Shown here one piece after another: positions 60,954 through 64,000 of a DNA stretch of 64,000 nucleotides. The stretch spans positions 1-64,000 of the forward strand of contig CAJTOZ010000005.1 in NCBI GenBank assembly GCA_910578095.1. The letters are read 5' to 3'. The stretch comes from an uncultured Muribaculaceae bacterium. Its GTDB lineage: Bacteria > Bacteroidota > Bacteroidia > Bacteroidales > Muribaculaceae. The position numbers were made by a program, and so were the translations under genes. The first letter of the stretch is position 1, and each line of letters opens with the position of its first letter. A model generated the notes under the pieces. It worked only from the letters and a program-made list of their open reading frames with translations. It made no database searches and was not told the DNA's origin.

Positions 60954-62033
60954 ATGGAATATATATTATTATATCTTTTCGGGGCATTGGCCCTCTCCTT
61001 TCTTTGCTCAGTACTTGAAGCAGTGTTGCTCTCCACCCCCGTCTCGTTCATCTCAATGAAGCAGAATGAGGGAGCGAAAGGCGCCGACTTGCTGATGAGC
61101 TACAAGACAAACATTGATCGTCCGGTGGCGGCGATCCTGTCGCTCAATACAATCGCCCACACCATCGGAGCCGCCGGCGTAGGCTCCGAATCGGTCAAAG
61201 TATTCGGCGAGGCCTATTTCGGCATCATTTCGGCGATACTCACACTGCTTATCCTCGTGCTATCGGAGATCATACCGAAAACTATCGGTGCATCCTATTG
61301 GCGACAGCTTGCGTTGCCGTCTGCCAAGGTTATAAAGGTCTTGATATTCATAACCTATCCCCTTGTATGGCTGTCGGAATTGCTTACAAAATGTTTCGCG
61401 CCCAAGATTCAGCCGCTCACAGTCAGCCGTGAGGAGGTAGCGGCCATGGTTGGCGTGGGAGAGGAAGAAGGTGTTTTTCAACATCAGGAAAGCCGGGTCA
61501 TCAAGAGTTTCCTTAAGCTTCAGAGCGTAAAGGCCGAGGATATAATGACGCCCTATGTCGTTGTTTTCTCATCGCCTTCTGCATCGACAATGGAAGAGCT
61601 TCATTCCAATCCTGACTTTGCCAAATTCTCAAGAATCCCCGTTTATGAAAAGGGACGTGAATACATTACAGGCTATGTGAGAAAAGCCGATGTCCTCGAT
61701 TCTATATGTTCGGGAGGCAAGTCCACTCTATTGTCGGAAATCCAACGGCCGATATTATATTTCAAAGAAGAAGATAAAATTTCTGACATCTGGGAGACAA
61801 TGCTCAATCATAAAGAGCATATCTCTATTATCAACGACGAATACGGGTGTATGCGCGGCATCGTCACCATGGAGGATGTCATCGAGACAATGCTCGGAGT
61901 GGAGATTGTGGACGAATGCGACACGGATGCCGACCTGCAGGCAATGGCAAGGGAAAGGTATTCCGAACAGGTTCTCAATATGGCCATGCAGCAAGAGACA
62001 ATCATCCCCTCGGCAGGCCTGATGCCTGAGTAG
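60954..62033 (+). CDS. CNNM/CBS (HlyC/CorC family) transporter
   Basis: The 359-residue protein has an N-terminal CNNM (DUF21) membrane domain of about three or four helices (1-140, with LSEIIPKTIGA) and a cytoplasmic CBS pair (about 190-320, with DIMTPYVVV and IINDEYGCMRGIVTMEDVIETMLG). No separate CorC/HlyC C-terminal domain is present. The family is linked to magnesium export or homeostasis; the ion here is not proven. No consensus promoter was found. Confidence 0.9.
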   Translation: MEYILLYLFGALALSFLCSVLEAVLLSTPVSFISMKQNEGAKGADLLMSYKTNIDRPVAAILSLNTIAHTIGAAGVGSESVKVFGEAYFGIISAILTLLILVLSEIIPKTIGASYWRQLALPSAKVIKVLIFITYPLVWLSELLTKCFAPKIQPLTVSREEVAAMVGVGEEEGVFQHQESRVIKSFLKLQSVKAEDIMTPYVVVFSSPSASTMEELHSNPDFAKFSRIPVYEKGREYITGYVRKADVLDSICSGGKSTLLSEIQRPILYFKEEDKISDIWETMLNHKEHISIINDEYGCMRGIVTMEDVIETMLGVEIVDECDTDADLQAMARERYSEQVLNMAMQQETIIPSAGLMPE

Positions 62034-62074
62034 CAGAGGGTTTTGTATACCCCAGCTCGCAAAATGCAAATAAA

Positions 62075-62108
62075 TTTGGTTTTGCGCTCAACTTATTTGT
62101 ATATTTGC
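62075..62108 (+). promoter_or_regulatory. promoter of DJ-1 family gene
   Basis: TTTG at 62075-62078, 21 nt spacer, TATATTTGC at 62100-62108, 36 nt before the ATG. Confidence 0.65.
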
Positions 62109-62144
62109 GTACCCACTTAGACACACTCTTAAGATATTTCAGAT

Positions 62145-62699
62145 ATGCGTACATCTTATGTTTTTTTGGCCGAAGGCTTTGAAGAGATAGAGGCCATAGC
62201 CACAGTCGACGTGTTGCGTCGCGCAGGTATGGACGTGAAAACCGTCAGCATCACGCCGCTGCGCAATGTGCGCGGCGCCCATGGCATGGAGGTGGTGGTG
62301 GATGTGCTGTTTGCCGACACCGACTTCTCGGATGCTGAATGGCTCATCTGTCCCGGCGGATTGCCCGGAGCTTCAAATCTCGCGGCGTGCCAGCCTCTGT
62401 GCAGCCTGCTGAAATCGCACAAGCGCGGTGTGGCAGCCATCTGTGCGGCTCCCGCTGTGGTGCTTGCCCCTCTGGGCCTTGTAGATGGCAAAGAGGTGAC
62501 CTGTTATCCCGGCTTCGAGGATGCCTGCGAGCTTGGCGGCGGAAAAATCCGCGAAGGTGCCGCAGTGGTTGCATCGGGCAAGTTTGTGACAGGCGCAGGC
62601 CCCGCCACAGCCATTCCTTTCGCTCTGGCCATTGTGGGCGAGACGCTCGGCGAGGATGCCGCCCGCGAGGTGGCGGCCGGCATGCTCACTACTTTTTAA
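62145..62699 (+). CDS. DJ-1/PfpI family protein (YajL-like)
   Basis: The 184-residue protein has the flavodoxin-like DJ-1 fold: FLAEGFEEIEAIATVDVLRRAG with the conserved Glu near 14, ICPGG, and the nucleophile elbow AAICAAPAVVLAP with Cys100. Members act as glyoxalase III/deglycase-type stress enzymes or chaperones; the precise activity is not settled. It ends 9 bp before the convergent nucleotidyltransferase gene. Confidence 0.92.
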   Translation: MRTSYVFLAEGFEEIEAIATVDVLRRAGMDVKTVSITPLRNVRGAHGMEVVVDVLFADTDFSDAEWLICPGGLPGASNLAACQPLCSLLKSHKRGVAAICAAPAVVLAPLGLVDGKEVTCYPGFEDACELGGGKIREGAAVVASGKFVTGAGPATAIPFALAIVGETLGEDAAREVAAGMLTTF

Positions 62700-62708
62700 A
62701 GCGTGTGC

Positions 62709-63860
62709 TCAGAGGCCGTCGGCAGCATCGCGCACAGCCTCGAACATACGTTTGTCGGCCTCGGTAAGTTCCACGCCGCGGCGCTCCATCATGTGGGCTG
62801 CCGTGGCGTAGAATTGTGCCATGGGCAGTTCGGTGAATCCGGCAGCGCTGCCCATGCTGAACGATGCCACAAACGGGCGCGGCATGGCGGAGCCGTAGAT
62901 ATTGCACCCCACACCCACTACAGTGGCCGTGTTGAAGGAGGTGTTGATTCCGGCCTTGGAATGGTCGCCCATGATCAGGCCGCAGAATTGGAGTTGCGTG
63001 CGCTCGAAGCGGTGGGCCGGATAGTTCCATAGGCGTATGAGCTCGTAGCCGTTCTTAAGGTTGGATGCCACGCATCCTGCGCCGAGATTGCACCAGCACC
63101 CCACCACGGCGTTGCCGAGGAATCCGTCGTGGGCTTTGTTGCTGTAGCTGTGCATCACCACATTGTTGAGCTCGCCTCCCACCTTGCACCAAGGCCCTAC
63201 AGTGGTGTCGGGATATATTTTCGTGCCCATATTGACGGTGGCGTGGTCGCCGAGCGCGAATGGCCCGCGCACGAGGGAGCCTTCCATCACTGTGGCTCCC
63301 TGACCTATATAGATGGGGCCGTGGGTGGTGTTGAGTACGCAGCACTCCAGCGATGCGCCTTCCTCCACAAACACAAGCTCCCGCGGGCCTATCACCTGCA
63401 CCGTGGGGCTCAAGGGCTGCGAAGTGCGTCCGGCGGTGATGGCCTCAAAGTCGGCGCAAATCACTTTTCCATTGTTCAGAAATATGTCGTAGACGTGCTG
63501 CAGCACCACGGGCGGTTCGCCAGTATAGTCACGTCTCCGCTGTCCGTCGCCACGGCGTGCCACGATTGTGTCGCCGCAGTGCAGGCTTTCGTTTTCGCCG
63601 AGCGTGGCCACCGCCGCGGCCAGATTGGCGTCGGGCACCACGTTGCCTGCCACGAACAGTGCGGAATGCGTGTCGGCGCAGCAGGGAAAGAGTTCGCCGA
63701 GATAAGGCTCCGTTGCCCAGGAATATTCTCCCGGTAGCAGCCGTTGCCATTTTTCGGAAATTGTGGTGATACCTATTCGCAGGTCGCCTACGGGGCGTGT
63801 GTATGTCAGCGGCAGGAGATTGTTGCGTGCCGGCTGCGGGTCGAAAACAATTATTTCCAT
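62709..63860 (-). CDS. putative sugar nucleotidyltransferase (GlmU-like, left-handed beta-helix)
   Basis: The 383-residue protein has an N-terminal Rossmann-like region beginning MEIIVFDPQPARNNLLPLTYTRPVG and a C-terminal left-handed beta-helix with hexapeptide-like repeats (ECCVLNTTHGPIYIG, VMEGSLVRGPFALGDHATVNMGTKIYPD), as in GlmU and related pyrophosphorylases. The nucleotide-binding loop is not the canonical GlmU one, so activity as an N-acetylglucosamine-1-phosphate enzyme is uncertain. ATG 63860 is preferred; the longer upstream frame overlaps the promoter. Confidence 0.8.
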   Translation of the reverse strand: MEIIVFDPQPARNNLLPLTYTRPVGDLRIGITTISEKWQRLLPGEYSWATEPYLGELFPCCADTHSALFVAGNVVPDANLAAAVATLGENESLHCGDTIVARRGDGQRRRDYTGEPPVVLQHVYDIFLNNGKVICADFEAITAGRTSQPLSPTVQVIGPRELVFVEEGASLECCVLNTTHGPIYIGQGATVMEGSLVRGPFALGDHATVNMGTKIYPDTTVGPWCKVGGELNNVVMHSYSNKAHDGFLGNAVVGCWCNLGAGCVASNLKNGYELIRLWNYPAHRFERTQLQFCGLIMGDHSKAGINTSFNTATVVGVGCNIYGSAMPRPFVASFSMGSAAGFTELPMAQFYATAAHMMERRGVELTEADKRMFEAVRDAADGL

Positions 63861-63881
63861 AGGATAGGGTGAATCTTTTGT

Positions 63882-63914
63882 GCAAAAGTACAATAAATGT
63901 GCGAACTTGCCAAA
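63882..63914 (-). promoter_or_regulatory. promoter of GlmU-like gene
   Basis: Minus strand: TTTG (63911-63914), 20 nt, TACTTTTGC (63882-63890); both match the consensus, 21 nt before the ATG. Confidence 0.75.
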
Positions 63915-64000
63915 AAGGGTGTCTCCGCCGTTCAACCATCTTCGCCGCGGGGATGTTATATAGTCATAATAAATATACATATAACAACATCACCCACATT

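Noticed and set aside
1..64000. CRISPR array, transposase, phage genes or rRNA
   Set aside because: No regularly spaced direct repeats, transposase or integrase motifs, or rRNA-like sequence were seen on either strand.

Overview
The window looks like a chromosomal segment from a high-GC member of the Bacteroidales, most likely a Muribaculaceae-type gut bacterium. Evidence: repeated Bacteroidetes-type promoters (TTG/TTTG about 20 nt upstream of TAnnTTTG), few strong Shine-Dalgarno sites, a fused nuoCD gene with no nuoEFG, the atpD-C-B-E-F-H-A-G gene order, and typical Bacteroidales families (DUF2027-Smr, DUF4286, TamL, GH3/beta-lactamase fusion, DUF3298 lipoprotein). The assignment is inference from gene content; there is no rRNA here to settle it.

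Layout. 1-5.1 kb (minus strand): a cut-off NAD(P)-binding reductase, a patatin/beta-barrel outer-membrane protein coupled to serB, a small monooxygenase-fold protein and glycerate kinase. 5.2-9.7 kb (plus): a two-gene operon for a periplasmic 5'-nucleotidase and a GH3/beta-lactamase fusion. 9.7-17.1 kb (minus): two paralogous LTA-synthase-like membrane sulfatases, an NhaC antiporter, a DUF3861 protein, and a flavodoxin/ferredoxin (EFR1) gene coupled to a DUF2027-Smr gene. 17.3-19.0 kb (plus): glycosyltransferase, DUF4286 and ruvC. 19.0-21.8 kb: an AT-rich accessory island with a WG-repeat protein, a PH-domain protein, a palindromic REP-like element and a candidate small RNA. 21.8-24.2 kb (minus): TamL. 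24.3-30.7 kb (plus): a TPP-riboswitch-controlled thiamine operon (thiS, tenI-like, thiE, thiG, thiH, thiF-like, a methyltransferase, tenA, thiD; no thiC), followed by a ClC channel. 32.2-35.1 kb (minus): korAB. 35.2-38.3 kb (plus): a beta-helix glycosidase and a GH43 enzyme. 38.4-42.6 kb: DUF4332, an M16 peptidase and a DUF3298 lipoprotein. 42.7 kb: tRNA-Pro. 43.1-60.3 kb (plus): one 18-gene run in which all eight F1Fo-ATP synthase genes sit between nuoH and nuoI of the complex I cluster. 60.6-64 kb: a small secreted ORF, a CNNM/CBS transporter, a DJ-1 family protein and a GlmU-like nucleotidyltransferase.

The most notable feature is the nested nuo-atp-nuo arrangement. The junctions are only 42 and 43 bp, carry no recognisable promoter or terminator, and the first clear terminator follows nuoN. 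This suggests that the proton pump and the ATP synthase that uses its gradient are made from one transcript. The complex lacks the NADH-binding NuoEFG module, and the ferredoxin-reducing KorAB enzyme is encoded in the same window, so ferredoxin-type electron input is a reasonable but unproven idea. No phage, transposase or CRISPR array was seen.
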